From assembly GCF_009758255.1 (NCBI RefSeq), contig NZ_WSEN01000002.1:186606-250605 (forward strand): 64,000 nt of DNA, given 5' to 3'. Position 1 is the stretch's first letter; the number at the start of each line of letters is the position of its first letter. The notes under the pieces were generated by a model, which searched no databases, was not told the DNA's origin, and was given only the letters and a program-made list of their open reading frames with translations. Shown in pieces: positions 43,929 to 51,615 of the stretch. The DNA is from Microbacterium sp. MAH-37 (GTDB taxonomy: Bacteria; Actinomycetota; Actinomycetes; Actinomycetales; Microbacteriaceae). A program made the position numbers and the translations under genes.

Positions 43929-45764
43929 TCAGCGCGGGTCGTCGAAGGGGAAGACGTCGGCCTCGAGGCCGGCGGAGAGGGACACGAGGTCGGCGAGGGC
44001 CGTGGTCATCAGCGTGCGGTCGGCGTCCGAGAGTGGATGATGCCCGGCGAGCAGCGACTGGATGTAGAGCAGCTGCACGGTGCGAGCGAACACGGCGTCG
44101 TCCTGCACGCCGACGAGGGCGCGCACCACGCGGTTGCTCCAGTTCAGGCACAGCCGCGCCGCGAGGTCGTCGTCGCGTCCTGCCCCGACCTGGTCGTCGA
44201 TCCGGGAGAGCACGCCGCCCCACAGCGAGTTCGTGATGCCCTTGGTGCGGGTGCGGTCCATCGCGCGCAGCACGTCGGGGTCGGCGACGTACAGTCCGGT
44301 CAGTTCGGGGCGGTCGATGGTCCGCACCACGACCGCGCAGCCGGATGCCGCGAGCACAGCGCTCGCCCGCTCCTCGAGCGCCACCGCGGAGTCGCGATCG
44401 TCCAGCGGCGGCGGGTCGAGCCGGTCGAGTTCGCCGGTGACGTCGACCTGCTCGACCGTGAGGTGGGGGTACAGCTCCGGCAGCATCCGCACCAGGTCGG
44501 CGTCGTACAGGTACCCGCCGTTGACCAACACCTCGCCGGGTCGCGCGATGCCCGCCACCTGGCGGAACTCGTCGACCGTCGCCGCGTAGCGGATCAGCGG
44601 ATACCGCTCGGCGAGGTCGCCGAGGCGCATCGTCCCGTGCGTGGTCTCGACCGTGAGCCAGCGCGTGATGAAGCGCGCGAGCTCCTCGTCGTGCCGGACC
44701 AGCGACTTCAGCCCGATCTCGTGCACGGCGACGAACTGCGCCAGGCGGTGCGGCTCGCGCAGTCCGAGCTCGAGCACCCAGCGGCGGATGCCGGCGCCGA
44801 GCTGCTCACGGACGTGCTCGAGCGCCGGGTCCTCGACCAGGGACTCCCGGCTGGCGGTGGGGGACAGACCAGTGGAGTCGACCACCGCGCGCACGAAGAA
44901 CGCCCAGCCGGGCAGCACGTCCGAGGTGTGCTCCGAGAGCAGCATCCGGCCGAGGTACATGCGGGTCGCCTGCCTGGCGCTCGGCGGCGGGGCATAGGGG
45001 AGCACATAGGCGAGGCCGCGCGTGCCGGTGCCGGGCTCCGCGATCTCGATGACGTCGAGCGGGGCGGCGCCGATGAGGTCGCGGCCGTAGCCGCGGGCGG
45101 CGTCCGCCCACGCGGCATCCGACATCGTCCCGTCGAGGAACGGCGCAGAGCGCGTGACGTCGACGTCGCCGGCCGGGGTGTCCAGCACCACGCGCACGGG
45201 CAGGAACTCGGCGAAGGTCTGCGCGAGCTCGAGCACGGCGGGGCCGCGCAGCAGGTCGTCGGCGTCGAACCGCGGCACCAGGTGCACGCTGGTGCCGATC
45301 GGAAGCTCCTCGTCGAGCTCGGCGACGACGAAGGTGCCGTCGGCGTTGCCGGTCCACTCCACGGATGCGCCGCCGCGGGCGCTGCGCGAGCGGATCACGA
45401 TGCTGTCGGCGACCATGAAGCAGCTCAGCAGCCCGATGCCGAACTGGCCGAGGAAGTCGCTGCGGGGCAGATCGAAGATGTCGCGCTTCGAGCTGCGGCC
45501 GACGGTCGCGAGCAGCTCCGCGACCTCGGCGGCGGTGAGTCCCACCCCGTCGTCGCGCAGCACGAACTCGCCGCTGTGCTCGGACAGTGGGGTGATCCGG
45601 ATCAGCCCGCCACCGCCGTCCACTTCGCGACGCGCCGTGATCGCGTCCCTGGCGTTCTGCAGGAGTTCCCGCAGATACACCCGCGGGCTCGAGTAGATGT
45701 GGCGACTCAGAAGGTCGACGACACCGCGCAGATCCACCTGGAACTGCTGCATCCCCTCGGTCAC
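43929..45764 (-). CDS. Divergent Hsp90 family ATPase (HtpG-like)
   Basis: The 611-residue protein has the Hsp90 N-terminal ATPase domain: YLRELLQNARDAI (Glu33, Asn37, Asp40), DDGVGL (about 71-76), SSKRDIF, GQFGIGLLSCF (106-116) and GTSVHL. The middle domain has the catalytic-arginine loop PTASRESLVED, the counterpart of NVSRE in HtpG. The remainder diverges from HtpG, and there is no MEEVD-like tail (it ends FPFDDPR). The GTG at 45764 has GGGAGGGG upstream; an ATG four codons later is also possible. It is the first gene of an operon with the large TPR protein. Function is unknown; ATP-driven protein remodelling is expected from the family. Confidence 0.88.
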   Translation of the reverse strand: MTEGMQQFQVDLRGVVDLLSRHIYSSPRVYLRELLQNARDAITARREVDGGGGLIRITPLSEHSGEFVLRDDGVGLTAAEVAELLATVGRSSKRDIFDLPRSDFLGQFGIGLLSCFMVADSIVIRSRSARGGASVEWTGNADGTFVVAELDEELPIGTSVHLVPRFDADDLLRGPAVLELAQTFAEFLPVRVVLDTPAGDVDVTRSAPFLDGTMSDAAWADAARGYGRDLIGAAPLDVIEIAEPGTGTRGLAYVLPYAPPPSARQATRMYLGRMLLSEHTSDVLPGWAFFVRAVVDSTGLSPTASRESLVEDPALEHVREQLGAGIRRWVLELGLREPHRLAQFVAVHEIGLKSLVRHDEELARFITRWLTVETTHGTMRLGDLAERYPLIRYAATVDEFRQVAGIARPGEVLVNGGYLYDADLVRMLPELYPHLTVEQVDVTGELDRLDPPPLDDRDSAVALEERASAVLAASGCAVVVRTIDRPELTGLYVADPDVLRAMDRTRTKGITNSLWGGVLSRIDDQVGAGRDDDLAARLCLNWSNRVVRALVGVQDDAVFARTVQLLYIQSLLAGHHPLSDADRTLMTTALADLVSLSAGLEADVFPFDDPR

Positions 45765-45825
45765 TGAAACCCCTCCCGTTCGCGGCCGCTCGCAGAGCCT
45801 AACAGGGGACGGGTTCCGACCCCGG

Positions 45826-45855
45826 TTCGTCGGAGGGTTCCGGATGTCGTACACT
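45826..45855 (+). promoter_or_regulatory. Promoter for tRNA-Trp and secE-nusG
   Basis: TACACT (45850-45855) is a good -10 element, with TTCGTC (45826-45831) 18 bp upstream as a weak -35. It would start transcription about 70 bases before the tRNA. Confidence 0.5.
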
Positions 45856-45933
45856 GGTGGGGCAGTTGTCTGCATTCTTTCGCCGTGCCTCAGGTCGGTG
45901 GGGGATGCAGATCCCAGGGGCCTCCGGGTCTCT

Positions 45934-46006
<73 letters not shown>

Positions 46007-46045
46007 CGCGTCAGCGCGACGCTGACCACGAAAGGTACATGCAGG

Positions 46046-46315
46046 ATGGATCAGGACGAACCGCGCGGCGAGGTCGCAGCGTTCGGCGGAACCGCCACCC
46101 GCGACAAGAAGCTGGGCTTCTTCGGTCGAATCGCGTTGTTCTTCCGGCAGGTGATCGCCGAGCTCCGCAAGGTCGTCACGCCGACCCGCAAGGAACTCGT
46201 GAAGTTCACGCTGGTCGTGCTCGTGTTCGTGCTGATCGTGATGGGCGTCGTGTACGGCCTGGACACGCTGTTCGCAGCGTTGACCCACTTCGTATTCGGC
46301 GTCCCGGCCAAGTGA
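46046..46315 (+). CDS. secE: Preprotein translocase subunit SecE
   Basis: The 89-residue protein has a polar N-terminus, the conserved amphipathic helix FFRQVIAELRKVVTPTRKEL (about 33-52; Arg-Lys-Val-x-x-Pro-Thr) and one membrane segment (about 54-76). SecE clamps SecY in the protein export channel. It lies between tRNA-Trp and nusG. The ATG at 46046 is preceded by AAAGG at rather long distance; a frame reaches further upstream through the tRNA, so the start must be here or close. Confidence 0.96.
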   Translation: MDQDEPRGEVAAFGGTATRDKKLGFFGRIALFFRQVIAELRKVVTPTRKELVKFTLVVLVFVLIVMGVVYGLDTLFAALTHFVFGVPAK

Positions 46316-46355
46316 CGCCCTGCGGCGATCGCCGCAGTGAAACGAAAGAAGCACA

Positions 46356-47375
46356 GTGTCTGAAAGATATTCCGACGACGCCGACTGGGCGACCGCGGCC
46401 GAGCAGTCGAGCGAGGAGGACGAGTCCCAGGAGGGGAACGTCCTCGCCGCCGAAGAGCTCTCCGCGACCGCGGTCGAGCACGTCGCCCTGCACATCGAGG
46501 ACGACGAGGAATACGACGAGACAGATGACGACACTGACGACATCGACGACCCGGAGGCGGACGCGATCGTGAACGACGCTCTCAACCTGGACGAGACGGC
46601 CGAGACCGAGGCCGCCGCAGAGGTTCTCAACGATTCGGCTGCCGAGGAGGCCGCTGAGCAGGAGGCGGAGGAGGCGGCCGAGGTCGCACCCTACGACGGC
46701 CCCGAGCTCGGCGACGACTCGGACGAGCCCGACGACGACGAGCAGGCCGAGGAGGACCCGTACGAGGCCTTCCGTCTCGACCTGCGCATGCTCCCCGGCA
46801 AGTGGTACGTCATCCACTCCTACGCCGGCTTCGAGCGCAAGGTGAAGGCCAACATCGAGCAGCGCAAGTCGACGCTCGAGGTCGAGGACGACATCTACCA
46901 GGTCGAGGTCCCCATGGAGGACGTCGTCGAGATCAAGAACGGCCAGCGCAAGATGGTCACCCGCGTGCGCATCCCCGGCTACGTGCTGGTGCGCATGGAA
47001 CTCAACGAGGACACCTGGTCGGTCGTCCGCCACACGCCCGGTGTCACCGGCTTCGTGGGCAACGCGCACAACCCGACCCCGCTGCGCTTCGAAGAGGCCT
47101 TCAACATGCTGAAGTCCCTCGTCGAGGTCAAGGACGTTCCGACTGCGAAGTCCATCGCCGCCAAGGGCGGCACGGCTGTGGCCCGCCCGGTCGCGGCCGA
47201 GGTCGACTTCGAGATCGGTGAGACGATCACCATCAAGGAGGGCTCGTTCGCCGGCCTTCCCGGTTCGATCAGCGAGATCAAGCCCGAGAGCGGCAAGCTC
47301 ACCGTGCTGGTGTCGCTCTTCGAGCGCGAGACTCCGGTCGAACTGTCGTTCGACCAGGTCACCAAGATGATCTGA
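46356..47375 (+). CDS. nusG: Transcription termination/antitermination protein NusG with acidic N-terminal extension
   Basis: The 339-residue product has a normal NusG in its last 195 residues: NGN domain (about 148-265, GKWYVIHSYAGFERKVKANI) and a KOW domain (about 285-339, VDFEIGETITIKEGSFAGLP and GSISEIKPESGKLTVLVSLF). It binds RNA polymerase and couples it to Rho or the ribosome. Residues 1-145 are an extension dominated by Glu, Asp and Ala (for example EDDEEYDETDDDTDDIDD) that should be disordered. Extensions exist in other actinobacterial NusG proteins, but this one is long and very acidic. GTG start with AAAGAAG upstream. Confidence 0.96.
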   Translation: MSERYSDDADWATAAEQSSEEDESQEGNVLAAEELSATAVEHVALHIEDDEEYDETDDDTDDIDDPEADAIVNDALNLDETAETEAAAEVLNDSAAEEAAEQEAEEAAEVAPYDGPELGDDSDEPDDDEQAEEDPYEAFRLDLRMLPGKWYVIHSYAGFERKVKANIEQRKSTLEVEDDIYQVEVPMEDVVEIKNGQRKMVTRVRIPGYVLVRMELNEDTWSVVRHTPGVTGFVGNAHNPTPLRFEEAFNMLKSLVEVKDVPTAKSIAAKGGTAVARPVAAEVDFEIGETITIKEGSFAGLPGSISEIKPESGKLTVLVSLFERETPVELSFDQVTKMI

Positions 47376-47390
47376 CGCCCCGAGCGTACG

Positions 47391-47422
47391 AGAACGGCCG
47401 TCCCTTCCGGGGCGGCCGTTCT
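47391..47422 (+). terminator. nusG terminator
   Basis: A 14-bp stem (47391-47404 with 47409-47422, one G-T wobble) closes a TTCC loop, 15 bases after the nusG stop. The right arm ends in TTCTTCG. Confidence 0.88.
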
Positions 47423-47434
47423 TCGTCTGCGGGA

Positions 47435-47842
47435 TCAGGCGTGCTGCGCCGCCCAGTGCGGGCTCTGGATCAGGCCGATCAGGTTGCCGAACGGGTCGCT
47501 GACGGATGCCGAGTACCAGCCCTCGCCGCGCTGGGTCACCGGGTCGAACGTCGCGGCGCCGAGCGCGATCAGGCGGTCGAAGGACGCCTGGATGTCGTCG
47601 ACGTGCATGCTGACCAGTGCGCCGCCGGGCTGGGGGAGTGCGGGGCGGAACCGGGAATCCATCAGGGCGAACTCGTCGTCATCGTCGCCGAAGCGCCACT
47701 CGGCGTACTGCGCGGGGCCCTGTCCTGCGGCGGGCTCAGGACGGACGAAATAGGGGGCCGAGTCGAACACCTGCGTGTACCAGTCGACGGCGGCGATCAT
47801 GTCGTCGGCGACGAGGTTGAGGTTGGCGAGGCCACGGAACAT
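47435..47842 (-). CDS. VOC superfamily protein
   Basis: The 135-residue protein is a single-domain glyoxalase/bleomycin-resistance-like protein. The opening MFRGLANLNLVADDMIAAVD and WYTQVFDSAPYF form the first beta-alpha unit, and WYSASVSDPFGNLIGLIQSP the last strands with the usual Asp-Pro-x-Gly-Asn turn. Metal ligands and substrate are not evident. GAAGGAG precedes the ATG. It is divergent to a WYL-type regulator with a 27-bp palindrome between them, so it is probably the regulator's target. The convergent nusG ends 60 bases away. Confidence 0.88.
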   Translation of the reverse strand: MFRGLANLNLVADDMIAAVDWYTQVFDSAPYFVRPEPAAGQGPAQYAEWRFGDDDDEFALMDSRFRPALPQPGGALVSMHVDDIQASFDRLIALGAATFDPVTQRGEGWYSASVSDPFGNLIGLIQSPHWAAQHA

Positions 47843-47888
47843 GTCGTTTCTCCTTCGGTTGAACTGCTGATACTTCTATGCTCGAGGA

Positions 47889-47915
47889 TTAAGTGATCAT
47901 CTTCTGATCACTTAA
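47889..47915. promoter_or_regulatory. 27-bp palindromic operator for the VOC/WYL pair
   Basis: TTAAGTGATCA (47889-47899), five bases, and TGATCACTTAA (47905-47915) form a perfect inverted repeat in an AT-rich patch between the divergent genes. This is the probable site of the WYL regulator. Confidence 0.85.
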
Positions 47916-47941
47916 AAAAGTTCTCGGAGAAGGCCCTCGAA

Positions 47942-48946
47942 ATGCGTGCCGACCGCCTCATCCAGGCGCTCCTGCTGCTGCAGGGGCGCCCGCAGATCAC
48001 GGCCGCCGAGCTGGCCGAGGAGCTCGAGGTCTCGATCCCGACTGCGCGCCGCGACCTCGAGGCGCTGGCGATGTCGGGCGTTCCGATCTACCCGACCCGG
48101 GGCAGAGGCGGGGGCTGGCGGCTGATAGGCGGTGCGCGCACCGATCTGACCGGACTCACCGAGGGTGAGGTGACCTCGCTGCTGATCGGGCTGAGCCAGA
48201 GCGGGCATGCCGATCCAGAGCGCATCGCCGCCGTACGCAAGCTGGTGCGCGCGATGCCGGCGCCGTTCCGCGAGGGGGCGCAGCGCGTGGCGGCATCCAC
48301 CGTGCGGGACGCGCCGTGGGGTGAGGTCGCGGATGAAGCGGCGTCGACGACGGTCGCGGCCCTGCAGCGTGCCATCGCCGGGCAGCGCCGGGTGCGTCTC
48401 TCGTACGAGGGGACGCGCGGCTCAGTCGAGTTCGACCTGGTCCCGCTCGTGATCGGCAGCCGCGGGAACAGGCAGTACCTGCTCGGCGCGCCCGCGCAGG
48501 AGGAGTCGGATGCCGCGGATGCGGAACGGCTGCGGATGTACCGGATCGACCGGATCCGCACTGTGAGCGTGCTGCCGGAGCGCGGAGCGGCACCCGACGG
48601 CTTCGACGTCGCCGCAGCCTGGGCGCGCATGGTCGAGCGGGTGGAGGACCTGCGTGGCGCGGTGCGGGCGATGGTCCGAGTCGAGCCGTGGGCGGTGCGG
48701 GCGCTGCAGGACCGCTTCGGCGCGCAGGCATTCGTGCTGGAGGCGGAGCCCGACGAGAACGGGCGTGCGCTCCTGGAGGTGCGCGCGCACAGGGTGGACG
48801 CCCTCGCGGAGCAGCTGGTCGGCTGGGCCGGTGTCGCCGAGGCGATCGGGCCGCCGGAGGTGCGCGCGGCGCTGCGGGAGCTGGGGGAGCGGATCACCGC
48901 GCTCTACCGGAGCGACGGGGCACCGCGCACCCGGCATCCGCTCTGA
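47942..48946 (+). CDS. WYL domain-containing HTH transcriptional regulator
   Basis: The 334-residue protein has a DeoR-like winged helix (about 1-60: MRADRLIQALLLLQGRPQIT, then AAELAEELEVSIPTARRDLE), a WYL domain (about 140-225, with VRLSYEG and a GNRQYLLG strand) and a WCX C-terminal domain (about 245-330). WYL domains bind nucleotides or other small ligands, and the family controls DNA repair, phage defence or metabolic genes. Here the divergent VOC gene is the likely target. It lies between nusG and rplK, and the rplK promoter begins six bases after its stop. Confidence 0.92.
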   Translation: MRADRLIQALLLLQGRPQITAAELAEELEVSIPTARRDLEALAMSGVPIYPTRGRGGGWRLIGGARTDLTGLTEGEVTSLLIGLSQSGHADPERIAAVRKLVRAMPAPFREGAQRVAASTVRDAPWGEVADEAASTTVAALQRAIAGQRRVRLSYEGTRGSVEFDLVPLVIGSRGNRQYLLGAPAQEESDAADAERLRMYRIDRIRTVSVLPERGAAPDGFDVAAAWARMVERVEDLRGAVRAMVRVEPWAVRALQDRFGAQAFVLEAEPDENGRALLEVRAHRVDALAEQLVGWAGVAEAIGPPEVRAALRELGERITALYRSDGAPRTRHPL

Positions 48947-48951
48947 TCGGG

Positions 48952-48957
48952 TAGACT
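48952..48957 (+). promoter_or_regulatory. -10 element of the rplK-rplA promoter
   Basis: TAGACT fits TANNNT and lies six bases after the WYL gene stop. It would produce a leader of about 140 bases before rplK. Confidence 0.5.
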
Positions 48958-49030
48958 TGTCTGGTTTGTGCGCCGCTTCGGCGTGCGCGCATTCAACACC
49001 GCGCTCCGGAGATGCCGGATCTGCGGGAGA

Positions 49031-49078
49031 GGGACGCTCGTCCTGAGCGAGGCGCGAAGCGCCGAGACGAAGGGCCCC
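49031..49078 (+). repeat. Possible dispersed hairpin repeat in the rplK leader
   Basis: This stretch holds two adjacent hairpins, GCTC-GTCCT-GAGC (49036-49048) and GGCGC-GAA-GCGCC (49051-49063), flanked by GGGAC and GGGCCCC. The phrasing (CCTGAGCGAG ... GAGACGAAGGG) resembles short repeats scattered between genes in many actinobacteria; copy number in this genome cannot be seen here. Confidence 0.5.
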
Positions 49079-49106
49079 AGGGCATCCGCTCGAGAAAGGA
49101 ATCACA

Positions 49107-49538
49107 ATGGCACCGAAGAAGAAGGTGACCGGCCTGATCAAGCTTCAGATCAACGCCGGTGCAGCCAACCCGGCGCCGCCGATCGGCCCCGCGCTCGGTC
49201 AGCATGGCGTCAACATCATGGAGTTCTGCAAGGCGTACAACGCCGCGACCGAGTCGCAGCGCGGCAACGTCATCCCCGTGGAGATCACCGTCTACGAGGA
49301 CCGCAGCTTCACCTTCATCCTGAAGACCCCGCCGGCTGCGGAGCTCATCAAGAAGGCCGCAGGCGTGCCCAAGGGCTCCGCCACGCCGCACACCGTCAAG
49401 GTCGCGAAGATCACCAAGGACCAGGTCCGTCAGATCGCCGAGACCAAGCAGGCCGACCTGAACGCGAACGACATCGAGGCCGCGTCGAAGATCATCGCCG
49501 GTACCGCCCGTTCCATGGGCATCACGGTCGAGGGCTGA
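49107..49538 (+). CDS. rplK: 50S ribosomal protein L11
   Basis: The 143-residue protein is full-length L11, with the N-terminal proline-rich domain ([20 protein letters not shown], about 12-31; [13 protein letters not shown]) and the C-terminal 23S rRNA-binding domain ([20 protein letters not shown]). L11 forms the GTPase-associated centre with L10/L12. GAAAGGA precedes the ATG. It is the first gene of the rplKA unit after a long leader. Confidence 0.98.
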
Positions 49539-49549
49539 GGGAGATAACA

Positions 49550-50239
49550 ATGGCTACCAAGTCCAAGGCTTACAAGAACGCCGCTGCGAAGATCGAGGCG
49601 GACCGCTTCTACACGCCCACCGAGGCCGTCGTCCTGGCGAAGGAGACCGGCTCGGCGAAGTTCGACTCGACCGTCGAGGTCGCGCTGAAGCTCTCGGTCG
49701 ACCCCCGCAAGGCCGACCAGATGGTGCGCGGCACCGTCATCCTCCCGCACGGCACCGGCAAGACCGCCCGCGTCATCGTGTTCGCCAACGGCCCGGCTGC
49801 TGAGGCCGCCATCGCCGCAGGCGCCGACGAGGTCGGTGGCACCGAGCTGATCGAGAAGGTCGCCGCCGGCTGGACCGACTTCGACGCCGCCGTCGCCACC
49901 CCTGAGCTCATGGGCCAGGTCGGCCGTCTGGGTAAGGTGCTGGGCCCCCGTGGTCTGATGCCGAACCCGAAGACCGGCACCGTGACCCCGAACACGGCCA
50001 AGGCCGTCGAGGAGATCAAGGGCGGAAAGATCGAGTTCCGCGTCGACAAGCACGCCAACGTGCACTTCGTCGTCGGCAAGGCCTCGTTCTCGGCCGAGCA
50101 GCTCGACGAGAACATGAAGGCCGCGCTCGAGGAGATCGTGCGCCTCAAGCCGTCCAGCTCGAAGGGCCGCTACATCCAGAAGGGCGCCGTCTCGACCACG
50201 TTCGGCCCCGGCATCCCGCTGGACGTCAACGCCATCTGA
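49550..50239 (+). CDS. rplA: 50S ribosomal protein L1
   Basis: The 229-residue protein is full-length L1, with [20 protein letters not shown] (about 37-56), [20 protein letters not shown] (about 127-146), and [17 protein letters not shown]1 binds the L1 stalk of 23S rRNA and, in many bacteria, also represses its own mRNA. It starts 11 bases after rplK with GGGAGAT upstream. Confidence 0.98.
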   Translation: MATKSKAYKNAAAKIEADRFYTPTEAVVLAKETGSAKFDSTVEVALKLSVDPRKADQMVRGTVILPHGTGKTARVIVFANGPAAEAAIAAGADEVGGTELIEKVAAGWTDFDAAVATPELMGQVGRLGKVLGPRGLMPNPKTGTVTPNTAKAVEEIKGGKIEFRVDKHANVHFVVGKASFSAEQLDENMKAALEEIVRLKPSSSKGRYIQKGAVSTTFGPGIPLDVNAI

Positions 50240-50255
50240 GCCTGACGCTCATTCG

Positions 50256-50285
50256 GAAGACCCCTGCCTTCGGGCGGGGGTCTTC
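50256..50285 (+). terminator. rplA terminator
   Basis: A 13-bp stem (50256-50268 with 50273-50285, one wobble pair) is closed by a TTCG tetraloop, 16 bases after the rplA stop. Confidence 0.9.
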
Positions 50286-50316
50286 TGCGTTCCCGGCGCG
50301 GATGCGAGGATGCCGT

Positions 50317-50679
50317 ATGGGAACGATCGACGACTACCTCGAGGGACTGGACCCGGACGACCGCGCGGTGATCGCGCACGTCTACGAGATCGCCCGGGCG
50401 ACGGCGGGCGAGACCGAGCAGGGCAAGAGCTACGGGATGCCGGCTCTGCTGCACGGCGGAAAGGCGCTGATCTCGGTCATGCGCACCAAGAAGCACATCG
50501 GGCTCTATCCGTTCAGCGGAGGGGTGCCGGATGTCGTGGCGGACGCGCTCGCCGGCTTCGAGCACGACAAGGGGACGATCCGGTTCCAGCCGGAGCATCC
50601 GCTGCCGGATGACGCGATCCGGGCCATCGTCTCGGCGCGGATGGCCGAGATCGACGACCCGTCGCTGCGCCGCAGTTGA
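50317..50679 (+). CDS. DUF1801 family protein
   Basis: The 120-residue protein belongs to the YdhG/DUF1801 group, with ETEQGKSYGMPALLHGGKAL (about 31-50), a KKHIGLYPFSGG strand-turn and GTIRFQPEHPLPDDAIRAIV at the end. Members have a frataxin-like fold and are sometimes described as iron chaperones, but the function is not established. The ATG at 50317 is chosen at the start of the conserved TIDDYLEGLDPD; no ribosome binding site is visible. It stands alone between rplA and the lysE gene. Confidence 0.85.
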   Translation: MGTIDDYLEGLDPDDRAVIAHVYEIARATAGETEQGKSYGMPALLHGGKALISVMRTKKHIGLYPFSGGVPDVVADALAGFEHDKGTIRFQPEHPLPDDAIRAIVSARMAEIDDPSLRRS

Positions 50680-50680
50680 C

Positions 50681-50790
50681 GTTCGGGTCGCAGCCGGGCG
50701 CGATCCGGTCTGCCCCTCCGTCCGGGTCGCAGTTCGTCCCGGTTCCGCCGGCTTTCCTGCGTTCGGGTCGCAGTTCGTCCCGGTTTCCGG
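50681..50790 (+). repeat. Short imperfect direct repeats downstream of the DUF1801 gene
   Basis: The word GTTCGGGTCGCAG occurs at 50681-50693 and 50761-50773, and as GTCCGGGTCGCAG at 50720-50732. The last two copies extend together into TTCGTCCCGGTT, giving about 27 similar bases 41 bp apart. This 206-bp gap holds no gene that I can support. Confidence 0.65.
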
Positions 50791-50885
50791 CATTCTCATC
50801 GAGCCGAAGCGCGACCTGGATGCGGGTGAGCAGCAGCGATGGTCGCTGCGGTAGGACGGCAGTCGCGACCGATCCGCCCGCTGAC

Positions 50886-51545
50886 TCAGCCGGTGAACAC
50901 CGGCACCACCAGCGCGATGCCCATCGTGACCAGCAGCACTGCGATGCCGGTGTCGAGGATGCGCCAGGCGCGCGGGGTGCGCAGCCAGCGCCCGAGGTAG
51001 CGGGCGCCGTAGCCGAGCGCGAAGAACCAGGTGATGCTGCCGATGATGGCCCCGGTGGCGAACAGCCAGCGCTGGTCGCCGTGCGTCGCGGCGATGCCGC
51101 CGATCAGCAGCACGGTGTCGAGGTACACGTTCGGGTTGAGCCAGGTGAACGCCAGGGTGGCGAGGATCACGGGTGCGAGGCGCGTCCTCGTGGCCAGGGC
51201 CGTGCCGCCACCGGGGGCCGTGCCCGCGGCTTCCGCGTCGGGATCGGCGACCAGCGACTCGCCGCCCGCCGCCCATGCGCGGCGGGCGGCGAAGATCCCG
51301 TATACGACCAGCGAGATGCCGCCGGCCCAGCGGGCGACGACGATCAGCCAGGGCGCGGAGTTCACGAGGTAGCCGAGACCGGCGGTGCCGGCCAGCACCA
51401 GCAGGGCGTCGGATGCCGCGCAGATCAGTACGACCGGCAACACGTGCTCGCGGCGCATGCCCTGGCGCAGGACGAAGACGTTCTGCGCGCCGACGGCGAT
51501 GATCAGCGAGTACATGAGACCGAGGCCGGACAGGAGGGTGAGCAC
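50886..51545 (-). CDS. lysE: LysE/ArgO family amino acid exporter
   Basis: The 219-residue membrane protein has six hydrophobic segments and the LysE signature: LIIAVGAQNVFVLRQGMRRE (about 14-33; Gly-Ala-Gln-Asn) and ATLAFTWLNPNVYLDTVLLI (about 129-148; Asn-Pro-x-x-Tyr-Leu-Asp). It exports lysine, arginine or canavanine-like amino acids. The GTG start has TAGCGT six bases upstream, so the mRNA appears leaderless. A LysG-type activator is divergent, the classic lysEG arrangement of Corynebacterium. Confidence 0.93.
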   Translation of the reverse strand: MLTLLSGLGLMYSLIIAVGAQNVFVLRQGMRREHVLPVVLICAASDALLVLAGTAGLGYLVNSAPWLIVVARWAGGISLVVYGIFAARRAWAAGGESLVADPDAEAAGTAPGGGTALATRTRLAPVILATLAFTWLNPNVYLDTVLLIGGIAATHGDQRWLFATGAIIGSITWFFALGYGARYLGRWLRTPRAWRILDTGIAVLLVTMGIALVVPVFTG

Positions 51546-51551
51546 GGATCC

Positions 51552-51608
51552 ACGCTAAGCGTCAGTCAGCATGAACTCCAGCGAAGAGAACTGCATCAGC
51601 ATTAGCAT
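51552..51608. promoter_or_regulatory. Divergent leaderless promoters of lysE and lysG
   Basis: On the minus strand TAGCGT (51557-51552) ends six bases before the lysE GTG. On the plus strand TAGCAT (51603-51608) ends seven bases before the lysG GTG. The 44 bases between the two elements must hold the LysG site. Confidence 0.55.
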
Positions 51609-51615
51609 TACTTAT

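Noticed and set aside
40796..45767. Very long open frames on the plus strand opposite the TPR and Hsp90 genes
   Set aside because: They are antisense images caused by GC-rich third codon positions. Their translations are low-complexity and rich in Arg, Gly and Ala, and the minus-strand frames have clear family motifs and ribosome binding sites.
51571..51615. Start of lysG at the ATG at 51571
   Set aside because: The added 15 residues are not part of the LysR fold and would cover the probable operator and the -10 element at 51603-51608.
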